This document shows positions 1-34,800 of a DNA stretch of 64,000 nucleotides, one piece after another. The notes beneath the pieces were generated by a model. It had not been told where the DNA came from. It worked only from the letters and a program-made list of their open reading frames with translations, and did not search any database. The stretch is from Diphasiastrum complanatum (Eukaryota > Streptophyta > Lycopodiopsida > Lycopodiales > Lycopodiaceae). The number at the start of each line of letters is the position of its first letter. Position 1 is the stretch's first letter. The DNA lies in assembly GCA_029204225.1 (NCBI GenBank), contig CM055107.1:42344007-42408006 (forward strand). The letters are read 5' to 3'. The translations under genes were made by a program, and so were the position numbers.

Positions 1-187
1 AGCTCCACTTTTATTGATCGATACCTTCTTTTGGCTCATAGTGTATATCCAAAGAACTTTGGTGCTTTCTATTGGCATATACTCATGTATGGTGATTAAC
101 TCCTTGATGTAGCTTCATAGTCAAAGTTTTCATTCCTCTTAGTACGCACAAGCTACTCGCCTTCTGGACTCATTCGGCATTATCATC

Positions 188-1125
188 TTGGACCTTCCAA
201 GAGGCACTCATGAGTATACCAGACGCTCTACCCACCGAGCTTATTTTAGCATACTTGGCAGGGACAGTTGGTTGTTTCTTGATCATGGATCATCACATTG
301 CCCGAGATTCACAGTCCTTGTTTCTTCACACCAGCTTGCTATTGAGATAGGATATTTCCAGGATATTCTTATGTGTTCATTGGCATACGTTGAGTCTGAG
401 AAGCATGCCATTTTTAGATGTCCTATTTATTATGAGATCCATGGGTGGTATTGCTACTTATTTAGAGACTCACATACTATGTTACGTTCTCTCATCACCT
501 ACGAGGATTCCTAATGTGTTGCCATCATGATATGTGAGATGTCCTTAGTGGAGAAATTTGAGTCAGTATGATCAATCAAACTATTGAGATTCACATCCTC
601 GGATCAGCCCTTTCTTATTCAAAAGAAGAATATGGATAAACTCAAAGTTAGATATTGAGGATGCAACTATTTCTACTGAGAGACTGTCATTGAGATCAGA
701 GACAATGTACAACACATCACCTTCCTGCTACTAGAGCCTCCAGAAGTACCACGTGTCCCCATACTCGAAGATCCCACATCAACCAGAGTTAGAGTCAGAG
801 ATAGTCATCACCAATGTTCTTCTACTACATCGGCTCTTCCTATTATGGTTCCTTTGAGAGCTCATCTTACAGCTTTCTTTTGCCATCTCAGTTGAGTGCA
901 CATACACATGTGCATGGTCCTCGCACCATATTGTATTTATAAGAGTTGTTATTTTCTCGTCATATGCTTTATACTTTTATGTATTTTTGTTTTTCATTAT
1001 TTGCAGACATTCATATGCTCCCTTGTTGCTATATACACTTGACATGTGCTACTTCATCTTATATTTTGGCATCAAAAGACATGAATATGCCAAAAGACAT
1101 TCATAAAGCTTTCTTTCTCTCGTGC
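188..1125 (+). mobile_element. LINE (L1-like) 3' remnant, sense orientation
   Basis: Frame 188-514 encodes a decayed copy of the C-terminal end of the LINE ORF2 also seen at 14421-15237 and 19378-20747. It keeps the motifs SSHQLAIEIG, VESEKHAIFRCP and YYEI and a final LITYEDS, matching the zinc-binding region after the reverse transcriptase. The first Cys pair of that finger is degraded. The segment to about 1125 is the LINE 3' untranslated region: it shares the ACTTGACATGT and CATAAAGCTTT blocks with the other copies and stops at a short TTTCTTTCTCTC tail. It lies in an intron or upstream flank of the ClpF-like gene. Coding is destroyed; it is a fossil. Confidence 0.75.
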
Positions 1126-1372
1126 ATGTTCCTGCATGCATGCACACACAAGGTAAGCACTAAGAATCTTTCAGTTCTGTACATTTTACTTCTGCATGCC
1201 TTACTACTTATAGTTTTTCATGGCTGTTCTTTTTAAGCTGCTTCAACTTTATTGTACGTTGGAACAGTTGTGGTATCAACATTATTCGTTTCATAAGGTT
1301 CAAAAGATTTAGTAGTACTAAATTTATATGATTAATCATATTGACTTAGTGATTGAGATTTGTTGGTCTCAG

Positions 1373-22758
<21,386 letters not shown>

Positions 22759-25700
22759 GGCACTTTAGACTTGTATCCAGATCCAGCTATTTTATGCTAG
22801 AAGATTACTACATACAGGCTTATGCCATTGGTAGAGCTGATAAAAAGCAGTTCAATGCCAAATGGCGGCCATCGTCTTTGGCAATGGATATCCATCCAGA
22901 CTGATGGCATTAAATTGGAAGAGTGCAAAGTGTCTCACTTTGGATTTTGTGTGAAGGATGTCAAGGGTTGTGCAAAGAATGCTTTATTGAGGAAGTGTCA
23001 CAATAGTAGATGCTGACAGGCTTGCAAAGCACGTACATCTTTATGATAATAATGGCTATTATCACTTCCCAGAAGCAAGTGCTATATATACTATAACTAT
23101 GCATCTGTGATGTTACGTGTCTGATTTTTATGCTTAAGATATATCAAGCGAATACGTATTACGCAGTGCATAGGCCGATTTGGCTTTGTAAGAACTTAGA
23201 AGTACTAGACTCTGGCCATCGGATAATATCCATATTAATTTCCTGTAGCTGGAAAAATCTGCACAGTATTATTAACTCAATGAATATTTTAAGTGAAGGG
23301 ACCAAGAAGTGCCAAAGGTGAAAAGGAAATAAAGGGCTTAAACATTTTGTTACGTTTGCTCTTGTTTCTAGTGATGTTTGTGAGCTGCCAATGTGCTCAG
23401 CAAGCAAGAATGATGATCTTAGCCCATCAAAGGCTCTCGTTCTCTTGTATCTGAGTAATATTGCTAGAGTGCTGTCACTAATAACTTTTATACAAAATCA
23501 AAATTTTAAGACCTGTGCAGCCAATATGATGATCCACATGTGTCTTACTGAGCTGTTGATGTTATCTTGTTGTGAGGACATGCTTACATTTGGATTGCCA
23601 AAAGCAAATACTGTTTTCTTTGCTTCGACTAAGTTTAATGTGCATGCATTCTTAGGATAGTTCAGCTCTTCAGCCTTTTGATAACCTTGGAGGCAACTCA
23701 CGTTTTTTGTCGATCAAGTTTAATTTGGCTATGTTTGTACTGTAAAATCAGTTTTTCAGCGTTTGTGAAGGAATTGGAGACACCCCTAGGATGTATTCCA
23801 AGTAAACTTTGGAGATTCAAATCTTATTTAACCGTCTGAATGGGAGGTGCCTCCAAATTGGACAACCTTTCTGTCTGCAAGTTGCATGTATGTAGATTTG
23901 ACGGTAAATGTCAATTTAGATACTTACCAAAAATAGGAAGTTTCAATGTAGTAGGTGAATGCAAAAGAAACGTACCTAGAATAGTAATTCTTAATGTAAT
24001 ATTGAATGTAAATGAAAAATAAATAAATATTGGAAAGCTTCAAACATATGTCACATTGTTGGGGAGAGGGTCTCCCGATGTCCATAGTCCTTTTTGTCCA
24101 CAAGAGGGCCTTTCGCCTCGGGCTACTGCCCTCGATCGAAGGCCCTTGGCAGAAGGGTCTTGGACCAAACCTCCACCCCTCAAAAAACCCAATAAAGTGC
24201 TACAGAATATCTGCTCCAATTTGAAAGTAAAAAAATTGCCCCTTCTCAACCCATAAGTGTTACATTAACCTTTTTTTTCTCCTTAAGAAATACAAGATTT
24301 CAATCAGAAGTGTTGGGACATTCATACCTCACCAGCTAAAGGCAATATGTTAAGATTCCTTCTCCACTATAATAGATGCAAGCTTTCAATGACCTAATAG
24401 AAAAGTTGCATGAATAACAGGTATATTGGCTGCCTTTATATATGCCATACATTTAAGTGCCATCCTTAATGTCCTCCATTCAACTTTTGCTAGTCATTTG
24501 GTGTTCATAGTTCACATGCACCTACTGTATATACCTACACAAAGTTGCATGCTTTGCACTAAGCTAATTAGCAAAACTTCTTTATGCATATTTCACACAG
24601 AGAAGGCAACAATCCTATGTGTGAACAACTTCATTTCAATTGGTTTTGATTGAAAAAATAAATAAATTGAAACTATTGAAGTGTAACTTACTAAAAATAG
24701 ATGCAAACTTGTTTTGCCTCTTTATTAGTACTTGAAGACTATTGTGTTAGTGTATCCTATGAGGTGACGTACATGAATGGAGAGCACTCCTGCTTGCTGT
24801 TCACAATAATAAGCTCTAGATTGTTAAATCAACATAGCAAAATAGGTAAGTTGTTCTATTGGAGCATGAAAGGTAGAAAATATCGTACCAAACATAAAAG
24901 TCAAATTTCGTTGTCAAATAGGTCAAAATTTTTATTCCAGGCCTGAAAAATTTAAGGACTTACTTAAATCAGCATGCTTAAGAAAATCTATGATGAAAGA
25001 ATGATAATACCAAATTCTCTTATATATGTAAAGAAACACACTCTTTATGTTTATAATGCAAAGTCTATGGAGCACAAACTTAACGACCAAATTTCAAAAG
25101 AAAACGTTCATGGCAAAGGACATGTAATACACAATTGGAACAAGTAATAGATAGAAAATATGAGATCAAGTTTTAAAGCTTTGGTTCCAATTACTCTCAC
25201 TCATTTTTTAGCTCAGCCAACACTACTTTGCAAAGGACTAAATTAGCATGTGCAAGAACTCCAATCGATGGTTTTTCACAACTTTATCTTCAACTAGTAC
25301 TTCCTTAACAAAGCTCAATATTGTCATAGGGTAGTTAAAGGCAACATTTTCTTTTCATGTACTCAAAGCTACACTTTACACTTTAATTCTTTGTGTTAGT
25401 GTAAAAGCATCTCATACCTTATTTTAGCTTTCTTTAGAAAAGTAGGCACGCGAAACTTTGACCAATTTTATGTTAACGAATCGCCCAAGTAAAAAAGCAA
25501 ATTGCGTCAAGATGAAAGAACTAGCTCGAAGGATAATGTGCTAAGAAGCCGAAGGATATGACCGTGCATAAAAAGACATTCAAGAGAAATTTTTGAAGGA
25601 GACAAAAAATACAATATGAGCATAGGTTTGTACAAAGTAAAAAGACAAAGGAACATGGTGAGTGTAATCATTAGGAATCTCAACAAGATACATCCTAGGC

Positions 25701-26998
25701 ACATCCGTAGTAGTCGTGAGGAGTGATATTGAACATGTGGCACTACGTCATTGGTTGAGAGAAGGTTCATTATGTTCCATAGTGCAGAATTGTAAATAGA
25801 TTCAGATCTTGACTGTCTATCTCTCTTCTACTACGTCAGGTATCGTTAATCCAACGGTGGGCTACAACTTGTAGCAGTATTTGTCGCTCCCGTGGCTCAA
25901 CTTGCTACACGTAGTAGCCCACCTCCTGATGAACGATACTAGTCCATAGGTCAAGTTAATGCTAGTTCTAACATCACTACTCACAAATTTATAAGAGTTC
26001 AATGTTTTGTGGGTATCAAAAGTCACCCAAATTACTTCACAAAGTATGCAAACCATAACTATTTTTGAACAAAGTAACTCCTAAGGCTTGTCACACTAGT
26101 AAATGGTATATTAACCAGGTGATAGGACAAGCTTTGCATTGCTCTTTGTCCTTGCGCATGTTGGATCAAAGCTAGAAAGGTTTGTAACCGAAGAAGTACT
26201 CAATCATTGGAAGATGAAAAGAAAAGAGATTGCAATCCAAAAAGTTTTAAACAAAGAGAAGCCACTTTCGTGCTTAGCTTTGGAGAAGGTGAGACACACT
26301 AGCTCTATGTATATATTCATAATAACTTACCACTTCGTGACAAAGCTAAAACTTTAGGCATGGGGAAAACATGGAATTGTACGGGTGGGCTCATAATTTA
26401 AGAAGGGGCAAAAGATGTAGGTAAACATTTTTTTTTTCAATAGTTCAATATCATATTCAAGAGGCTTTTTCTTAATGAGTAATAGGTTTTTTTTGCAAGT
26501 AATGAGGTGCCAAGGTGAGCCCAAGGGAGCTTGGATTGATATGCAAAGTAGGCCAACCTTTATGAGATTGCAAGTAGTGTCCCACCCTAATTTGAGCGTG
26601 GAAATTGTGTGAATTACTCGTGAGCATCGACAAAGAATAGAATTGGAACTGGCATAATCTAAAAAAAGAATGGCATCATGAAAATTTTTGACTATTTTTT
26701 ATATAGGCATATTAACCCTTGTTATAAGTACTAGTTCTCATAAAATCAAGAAGTTTAAAAAAATGCAAGTTTTTTGAGGTTAACCAAAAAAAGATTTCTC
26801 AAACATTGCTTTCATTAAACGATGCAATTTAGGTCTCACTCTAATCCAAGGGTAGAAGATACTTCATCATCGTAAGTACTAGGTACGTCCTAAACGTTAC
26901 CCTATGGTATGCCCAAGACTCTTTCACCCTTAGATGGGGCTAAAGTCTTTCACTAAAAGCTCTAACTCGATGTTGGAAATCCAATCCTCACCCAGTTT
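22759..26998. other. ClpF-like 3' flank and intergenic region
   Basis: The first few hundred bases are the probable 3' untranslated region; an AATAAA lies near 23328. The rest is AT-rich with no conserved frame. A small fold-back GGGCCTTTCG/CGAAGGCCC lies at about 24104-24153. The hairpin at 25832 is listed separately. No gene was found. Confidence 0.55.
25832..25952. repeat. Long imperfect hairpin
   Basis: The left arm GTATCGTTAATCCAACGGTG with GGCTACAACTTGTAGCA pairs with the right arm GCTACACGTAGTAGCCCACC with TCCTGATGAACGATAC. The arms are about 40 bp with a ~30 bp loop. It could be a small MITE or a fold-back RNA gene; the sequence alone does not decide. Confidence 0.6.
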
Positions 26999-27120
26999 GA
27001 GGGTGCAGGCATGGCCCCACCATGGCCCCACCCTCATACGGACGATATAGAATCCGTAATCATTTCACTTTTTGGTGCTCCTACACCGTTGGATGCGAGT
27101 GGGGCCTTGCCTGCACCCTC
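26999..27120. mobile_element. Short inverted-repeat element (MITE-like)
   Basis: GAGGGTGCAGGCATGGCCCCAC at 26999-27020 and GTGGGGCCTTGCCTGCACCCTC at 27099-27120 are inverted repeats of 22 bp with two mismatches. The whole unit is 122 bp. No target duplication could be seen. It lies about 570 bp before the start codon of the second host gene. Confidence 0.6.
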
Positions 27121-27299
27121 GGACCTAAACTTATTATATATGCTCGCACTCTACATTGCGCTAATACCTTAAGTATGTGCCTAGGTAGGTATCTAGTGTG
27201 TGTTTGTTCTGGTCCTTTGCAATAGGCCGTACACGTCAGCTTTTCTTTTTTCCTTTTAAAATTTATTATCATTTACTTATTATTACATATAATTGGGTG

Positions 27300-27480
27300 A
27301 CGTTTCATACACGTGGCAGATGACGTGTACCTTCCCCTACGACGAGTGAGAGAGAGAGCTGAGAGCTGCGGTGCGTGCCACCGTCGATTATTTATCAGGG
27401 GCATTCAGATGCTGCCACGTGGTGAGGATAAGCCACTGGAAAGGATACACGTGGCATGTGTGACGCGTGGCTGACATCGG
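27300..27480 (+). promoter_or_regulatory. G-box/ABRE-rich upstream region of the second host gene
   Basis: Three ACGT cores are visible: CACGTGGC at 27310-27317, CCACGTGG at 27415-27422 and CACGTGGC at 27448-27455. GACGTGTAC (27322) lies nearby, with a GAGAGAGAGAG run near 27350. CACGTGGC is the classic ABRE/G-box bound by plant bZIP and bHLH factors. A TATTTA near 27390 is the only TATA-like site. Function is inference. Confidence 0.6.
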
Positions 27481-27691
27481 AGTGGTCGGGCTTGGAAGAG
27501 GCCGTGCCATTAGGCTCCCAGCGCTGCTCTCTCAAAGGAGACTGGCGATGGCGTCTCTTCTCTGCCTTTGCAGCAGCAGCAGCTGAAGAAGCAGCGGCAA
27601 TGCTTCCCTCTCGGCCATGGCGATGGGCGAGGCAGGGAAAGGGAGAGGATCGTGTCTATGCTGCTGAGCTCTGACAGCAAAAGCAGCAGGG

Positions 27692-30600
27692 ATGGAGAAG
27701 GCAGTTGGGTTTTATCTCCTCTTCAAAAGAAAGGCTCGAGATTTTGTGTCAAGGGAGGTGGAGATCTCAAAGCTAGCTGCCTCCCTCTGCCGTTTCAAGG
27801 TTAGTTAGAACTTATTTTCACTTCCTCAACACTCATTCTCACTGATGTAGCCGTTTACTTTAGCTTTGCTTTTCACAATGCAGTGCTTTGCTGGGGTCAC
27901 AGTCTGCTCCTATTGAGCAAATGTAGCTCCATTGAGTTTCATTTGACAGCATTTAGCTCAAATCAGCTGATTTTCATAGCATTCAGCTCAACTCAGAACA
28001 TTCAGCTCAAATCACAACATTCAGCTCAGATCAGCTACCTTTGACAATATTAAGATCAAGTCAGCTACCTCTGACAACATTAAGCTCAAATAAGCTGACT
28101 TTGATAACATGCAGCTCATAGCAGTTACCTTTTGATGTCTTGCTGTGCATGCAGCTTTCATGCAATGAAATGCTTTGCTACTCTCAGATAATATGGTGTG
28201 TTATGACAATGTCGTTCGTCTGAGCCGTTTATTTACTACAATATACTTTGATGGAGTCTTCTTTTGAGCTTACAATGCTGTTCGTCTCCAGAAGCATTCT
28301 TTGCTACATTCATTCGTTCATTGTTTTGGTCATTCAGGAGAATGCTTGCTCTTTCTAGCCTTAAGTTCCATTGCTCATGGGTAATATGATCTCAAAGATA
28401 GATATGGTGCTGTCAGGGCTTACAGTGTTGGTGAAGTAGCATTAGTTCCTTCCGTCAACTTGTGGCATTGTTGTGCTTTGATCTTGTTGTCTGTCTCTGT
28501 TACCATGCTATGCTTTGATCCCTGCCTGTTCCAGGAAAAAGGGCGTACCTTATGCAAGCCGATGCTGCAAAGAGCTCGTACAGTTTGCGAACCAGTTTTG
28601 CAGAATGCACGTGAATCATTGCTGCAGGGGTGCTATTCGTTCCCAAACGATGGCAGCAACATGAGGTATGATAGCGCTAGCTGGAGCCTAGAGAAAAGGC
28701 AAGCACTCCAGCAGGCAGATAATCTGAAATGGCAGCAAGAGATGTTTCACCGCATTCTGAAAATGATGGGGCTTTGTCAGGAAGGCTTGGTTGACAAGGC
28801 CGAGCTCAAACTATTTCGGCTGAAGCTTTTGGACAGGGTCACATCTTTACACGCCGATGGGGAGTGGGCAGATTTTACACGAGATAAGCTTTTGTTCTTA
28901 CAGGTTAAAGAGATTTTGTTTTCTTTGTATTAAGCTTGATTTGATTTTACAACATTATGATATATCCCTTCCTCAAATTGATGATAAACTTATGGCTGGC
29001 GTGAAAGCAGGATCTTCTTTATTCAAGATGCATATCCGAGGAAGATTATCATGAGGCTAAGAGGCCTCTTCTGCTCCGATTAGCAGAGCAGGGCGCAGTA
29101 ATTGACTCAAATGATGTCCTACTATCGTGCTCTGCGCAGCGAGTCACCATAACCAGGCCGTCGCGTCCTGCAACGAGGACAAGAAGCTCAGAGGAGGCGT
29201 TCACAGAAAATTTTGACACTGACAATACAGCTGATGCTGAAATAGTTCCAGAGAAAAAATTGCATCGTCATGGAAGAAAGAGATCAGCCATGAGATTGTT
29301 TGCAAAGGCAGTGTCAAAGTTTAGGCCTCGAAAACAGTTACCTCAAGATCACAAGGCTCAACACCCTGTTGAAGTTGCTGAGACCATTGAAAGGTCGGAT
29401 TCTCGAAACCCTGAGGACTGTCCTGACAGAGATGCCCCTGTACCTCCTCAGATGAGATATGGTTCACCTCACCTTCCTTCTCCTACTTGGATTTACAATC
29501 CATTTTGTGATGACACTGCACTTCCAGATCTGCGCGAGTGTGTTTCTTCTGAAAGAGATTGCTTGGAGGAGAGTGAACCTCTTCCAAATGGCCCTGCCTC
29601 TCCACCATCCTATTATGATACACCAGAAAGAAGTGCATCTCCTGCACAAGCTGAAGCCTTTTCTTCGTCACCGCCTCGAACTTCACCTCCGTCAGCCTCT
29701 AGTGCAAGCAGTTCTAAGAGATTGAAACTCAGCAATTTGATAACAGATTTCATTTGCAAGATCAGGGGAGACCAGCCAAGTGATGGCAAGTCCTCAGTTT
29801 CTAAACATGAAGATTCCCAAGTGCAGGATGAGGAACTATCTTCGAGGAATAGGCAGAGACTGGGCCGTCTTAGACATTCAAAGATGCTTCACAATGAAGA
29901 TAGTTTTGACTCAGAAGATGGAGATGACCATTTGAACACTTCCTCTGACTCAATACCCCATGGGTTGCAAGGAAAGAGAGACAGTAATGAAGTCCCAGAC
30001 ATTGTAAAATGGAAAAGAAGAGTTCTTGCAAAGCATGCTTCATCCAATCCCTTTACTGAAAAGGTAATTGACGTTAGAAAATCTAGTAAGCTTTTAGGTA
30101 TCTTCTGGGGATGGGCATGCCATTGATCCAGAATGCATTGCCACTTAGCAAGCTTACAAAGGGCTTTTCTAGACTGTTAGATTAGCCTTGCACCGTACAG
30201 GCTGTCAGGCTGCCTTTGGTTGCGAGACGGCTGAGTTGTTTGTTCTTTCATGGCATGATGCAGATTGTGGAGGAAAACATTAAGAGGGAGCTGCTTCGCA
30301 TACGTGCTGAAATGAGCAGGACAAACACTGAAGTGACATTTACGTACTGTTCAACTCTGGTTCCAACATTGTCATCATTTACTAATATTACCTTTCAAGA
30401 GCTTTTGTTTCTTCTCTTCCAGTATTTGCAGGAAACAGGTCCATCTTTTTAATCAGGTGCTGAAATTGAGATATTGTTTCACAGGGATGACCAGATTGAT
30501 GCAATTGCAACTCGTCTTCCTGTTGACAAGGCTGAGCTTCTGCGCTTTTTTCCACGGTACACTGTTCTCTAAAGTATTTCACTGAATAAATAATGCTGTG

Positions 30601-31819
30601 CTCTTTTCAACATTTTAAATGATTGCACTATTTTAGTGCAGGTTGGAGTTTGATGAAGGAAACTTAACCCACAGGTACCACAGACATGATGATGCTAATC
30701 TGTAAAATTGAAGATACAGTATACAAGAGACAAAAAAGAAAATGTAGCTGGCATAGAGGAGAAGAAAAGAAGTTATAAAAGGCACTAAAATAAGATAACT
30801 CCGTGGAACTTGCAATACTGTATTTAAAACCACAAAACTGTGGATATGGAAGGGGAAGCCATGACCTGAAAAATGATTCCTCATAACTGAAAGGATAAGA
30901 TAGCTGCTTAATGATGTATTGCTGAGTCTATCAAGGTATATAGGTGGGGACCAAGAGTGCACATATCATAATAACAGTGTGAAATGAGCCTGTTATGTTG
31001 CCAATCAAATGTATGAGTGACTTGCAAAGATAGACAAAGACTGCTCAGGACTTAACTGTGTGCACTAGTAGAAATGCAAAAGAGTTGATAAAGCTACCTT
31101 TCAAAGATGCAAATATGCAGCCCGTCAGCATGTCTGCATAAGAGTTGTAATTGCTGCTGCACAATGAAATAAAGTCTCCACACAAGTAAATACAAAGTCA
31201 CATGCATATCCAGAAATGCCGTTTGAAAGCATTAATAGGCTGCTTGAATTGTCAAGCTTGAACCAATATGGGTGTTTGAAAGCATTAATAGGCTGCCTGA
31301 ATTGTCAAGCTTGAACCAATATGGGTGTCAGATGGCTGCATTTTTTCTGGGGGGTTTCAATATGATTTTTGCATCTTTTTATGCATTGTAGAAGTAGGAT
31401 TTTGTTGGATACTAGGTGCCAATGAACGACTAATTCACTAATTCCTGATGTGTTGATTAACTGATTCAGTAATGGAGGTCTACGTGAAGTTATCAGCATT
31501 TGGGAATACCGACATTAATGAAATGGATTCTGCTCTCTCCCTCCCTCTCTATCCATCTGAGATCACAACAAACCTTAGGGCATACCGAATCATCACTGAC
31601 ACCATACTGAAGAGATAAAACACATGTCCCCTCTCTCTCTCTCTCTCTCTCTCCATCCATCCATCCGAGATCACAACAAACCAAAATGAAATCACAAGGA
31701 ACCATAACGAATCATATTGAACCGTACTGGACCATATTGAATTGTACTGAACTATATTGAATCATGTCATTGGACCCATATTGAACCATAATGAAGGGAG
31801 TTGGGACACAACACAGATT

Positions 31820-31881
<62 letters not shown>

Positions 31882-34800
31882 GAGATGGCGCCTAATCTGT
31901 AGCAGGTGTTCCTCCTTCAGCTGTCTATGGGCAAAAAAGGGAAGGGAAGCCCACGCTCCCCCCCCCACACACATCTGCCCGTGTCCACGCTCCCTCAGCG
32001 TTGGCCCAACCTTCTCCTCCACCGATGGCCCCTCCTTCACCATCGCTGGTCTCGCTCACCACCTCTTCATCGCTGGTCCCTCCCTCCACATCGCTCACCA
32101 CCTCATCTACCCCATCGCTGGTCCAGCATCCCTCCACATCGCTGGTCCAGATCCCTCCCTCCACATCGCTGAATGCAGATTCACCCACCAGCGACCCCCT
32201 GTCCATCAGCGCTACTGACAACTTGCTCTCCATCAACGCTCCGGAATCCATCATCGCTGCCACTTCCCTCACATCGGTTGCTTCGAGCCATAGTGATGGT
32301 ACCGCTGATACAGATGGAGTCATACGTAGGGTGAAGATTGAGTCAGCGTTGCCTACCAATCTAGTCCACACTCCCTGCCCTCCACCTGCTCACCCATCTT
32401 TCGTGAACCTGAGATTTATACACCTCCAAGTCATTTGAACAGTACATTCTTTCCTACATCGAGCAAATCAAACACGAATCCACCTCTCTACGAAAGGAAA
32501 TGAGACAGCTTCAAGGGATCATTCAATCTATGTTCGCTGAGCGGGAAACCATGTTAACCCCGATTACTTCTTTGGAGGCAGCAATAAGTATTCAAGGAGA
32601 ACCTACCAAGATTCAAGAATTGGAAGAGAAGATAAAGCAGCATAAAGCTGAGACGAAAACGTGAGCCTCTCTTTTCAAGGAAGATGTTAAGGAAGGTACA
32701 CCCTCCTTCAACCGAGTCATTTCAGCCACCATATCCGAAGAGCGAATGCGCGAGTACAAAACCTTGAATATAAGGGTCCGCGGAGTTGAAGACACCAATG
32801 ATCCAAAGATTGAAGCAACCAGCTTTCTTTCAAGCACACTCTCCCACCACTCCGAAGGGTTGGATAGAGCTTGGAGAACCAAACGAGACCCTTCTACACT
32901 CATTGTTCGCTTCACGAATTTGGAAGAGAGACGGGCAATTCTCAAACTGCGGGCTAAGCTTAGAGGTACACTTATATTTATGGATGATGATCTCACTCCC
33001 ATGCAGGTTGCGGATCGGAAAAAGGCAGTGAGGCAAAAGCGTTGGGGAAGAGGGTAATTTATCGGGATGGCAAAGCTCGATACATTGATCCTCCGAATCC
33101 TGACAAATAGGGAGCATGGCCCTCCGGATAGGTACCGGTTCAAGGGCTCTTTCTAGAGCATTGCGGTTGAGATTATGGAACTGCAATGGCATTCATTCTT
33201 TAGCTACCTCCAGAGATTTTAGAGATTTTTGCACTGAGGGTGATATCTTACTACTTACCGAGATACATGAGAGTCTTGAGAGAGGTCTACCGGCTGTTGC
33301 GGGTTTTTCTTGGTCCTCTGCACATCGGAGGGCGACAAGAGCATTGATAGATCGGGGTTTTGGTGGGGTGGCTTGCTTAGTCCGCGACTTCATTCGGCCC
33401 TGGGTCAAGTTGGTGCATATTGATGAGCGAGCTTGCTATATTTGGATTGGGGTGGACCGGACTCTGACGGGACTGAACCGAGACCTTTTGTAGCCGTTTG
33501 CTATTTACCACCAGACACATCATTTTTCACATCAGATGAGGAGTCACCTTACTTGGATATCTCTTCAGACATTATCAGAGACGAGGAGCGGGGTTATATT
33601 CTCCTAGCTGGCGACTTTAATGCCAAGACTGGATCCAGGCAGACATAGTTTCATAGAGCAGAGGATGATCCACAGCGGATACACGCTTTAGACTGGGATG
33701 ATCTTGGCCTCCGGCGACGATCAGTAGATGCAGAGGGTCCAGTTACCGCATATGGAGAGCTGATGCTTCAGTTGGGCTAGGCTCACGGATTGGCCATTTA
33801 TAATGGTGACTTGATTCAGGCGACTTCACTCAAAGGCTTTGCGAAAATCCACAAAGCAACAATAAACACGCTCTCTCCTGGCCTTAGCCTCCTCAATGAT
33901 GGCTCTCAAGGTGAAAATATGATCGGATGTAGTATATCCTGGTCTGAAACCAGCTTGGCCAATGGCATGCAGTGCTCTAGTATCCATCTGAGTATTCACA
34001 TTACGGATCTACCGGCGGGTACGCATCAGTATATTCGAGGACACTTGTATAGAGCATATCTTCAGAGCACTTGGCAGGTTCCATCTGGGGTGAAGACGGA
34101 GTTTTATCGGACACATTTTCTCTCTCAGGATCATGTTCCCGGATATCTAGTGGATAGTATCTCACACAGACTGCGGATAGTGATGGGTCAGTTTTGGGTT
34201 TCCTCTCACCAGCTAGCCATTGAGACTGGCAGATACAGTGGCATCCCGAGAGATGCTCGGATTTGTAGTATGTGTGATACACACAACGTAGAGGATGAGT
34301 TTCATTTTATCTTCAAGTGTTAGCAGTCCTTAATGCATGAGCTGTGATTCTATTTGGCATTTTCATCTCTTCTCATTGTTGGACAGCCTAAACCAGTCCC
34401 TAAATGGCTGTTGCAGACTTTGCAGGACAGCAAAGTGAACCGCTTCTATGAAGGGAAGACTTGTGCCTCATCTAAATCAGTAGAATTTGCTGATTGTTTT
34501 GATTTTGCTCTTACATCTATTGAGGATAGTGCAATAGAACCTGTTTTTTATGAGCAGGCTAGAGGAGTAAAATGTTGGGAGGATGCGATGAAAGAGGAGT
34601 ATGACTCACTCATAAAGAACCAAATATGGGTTCTTGTTGATCTTCCACATGAAAAGAAAGCAATTGGTTGTAAATGGGTTTATAAGATCAAGTACAAGTC
34701 CGATGGTACTGTTGAAAGGTACAAGGCAAGACTTGTTGCCAAAGGTTATGCGCAAAAGGAGGGCATTGATTATGAGGAAACTTTTGCACCTACCGCACGA

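Larger units (their letters stand above)
31879..34330 (+). mobile_element. Rearranged L1-like LINE with an inverted internal segment
   Basis: Sense ORF1 (32001-33110) and the start of ORF2 endonuclease (33116-33780) are followed by about 165 bp (33827-33990) in opposite orientation. The piece matches, base for base in layout, the plus-strand reading of the antisense LINE RT at 15893-16030 (CAAAGGCTTT, CCACAAA, GCCTCCTCAAT, GAAAATATGATC). Sense sequence resumes at about 34000 with the zinc-binding end (ICSMCDTHNVEDEFHFIFKC). Most of RT and the 3' end are missing. It lies in intron 6 of the unknown-function gene. Confidence 0.8.

Noticed and set aside
24030-24256. Overlapping frames on both strands near the GGGCCTTTCG fold-back
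   Set aside because: They arise from a small inverted repeat and show no protein motif.
28460-28933. Single-exon protein starting at 28460
   Set aside because: The first ~25 residues are intron-like; the CCAG acceptor at 28531-28534 and the donor after LLFLQ show that it is an internal exon.
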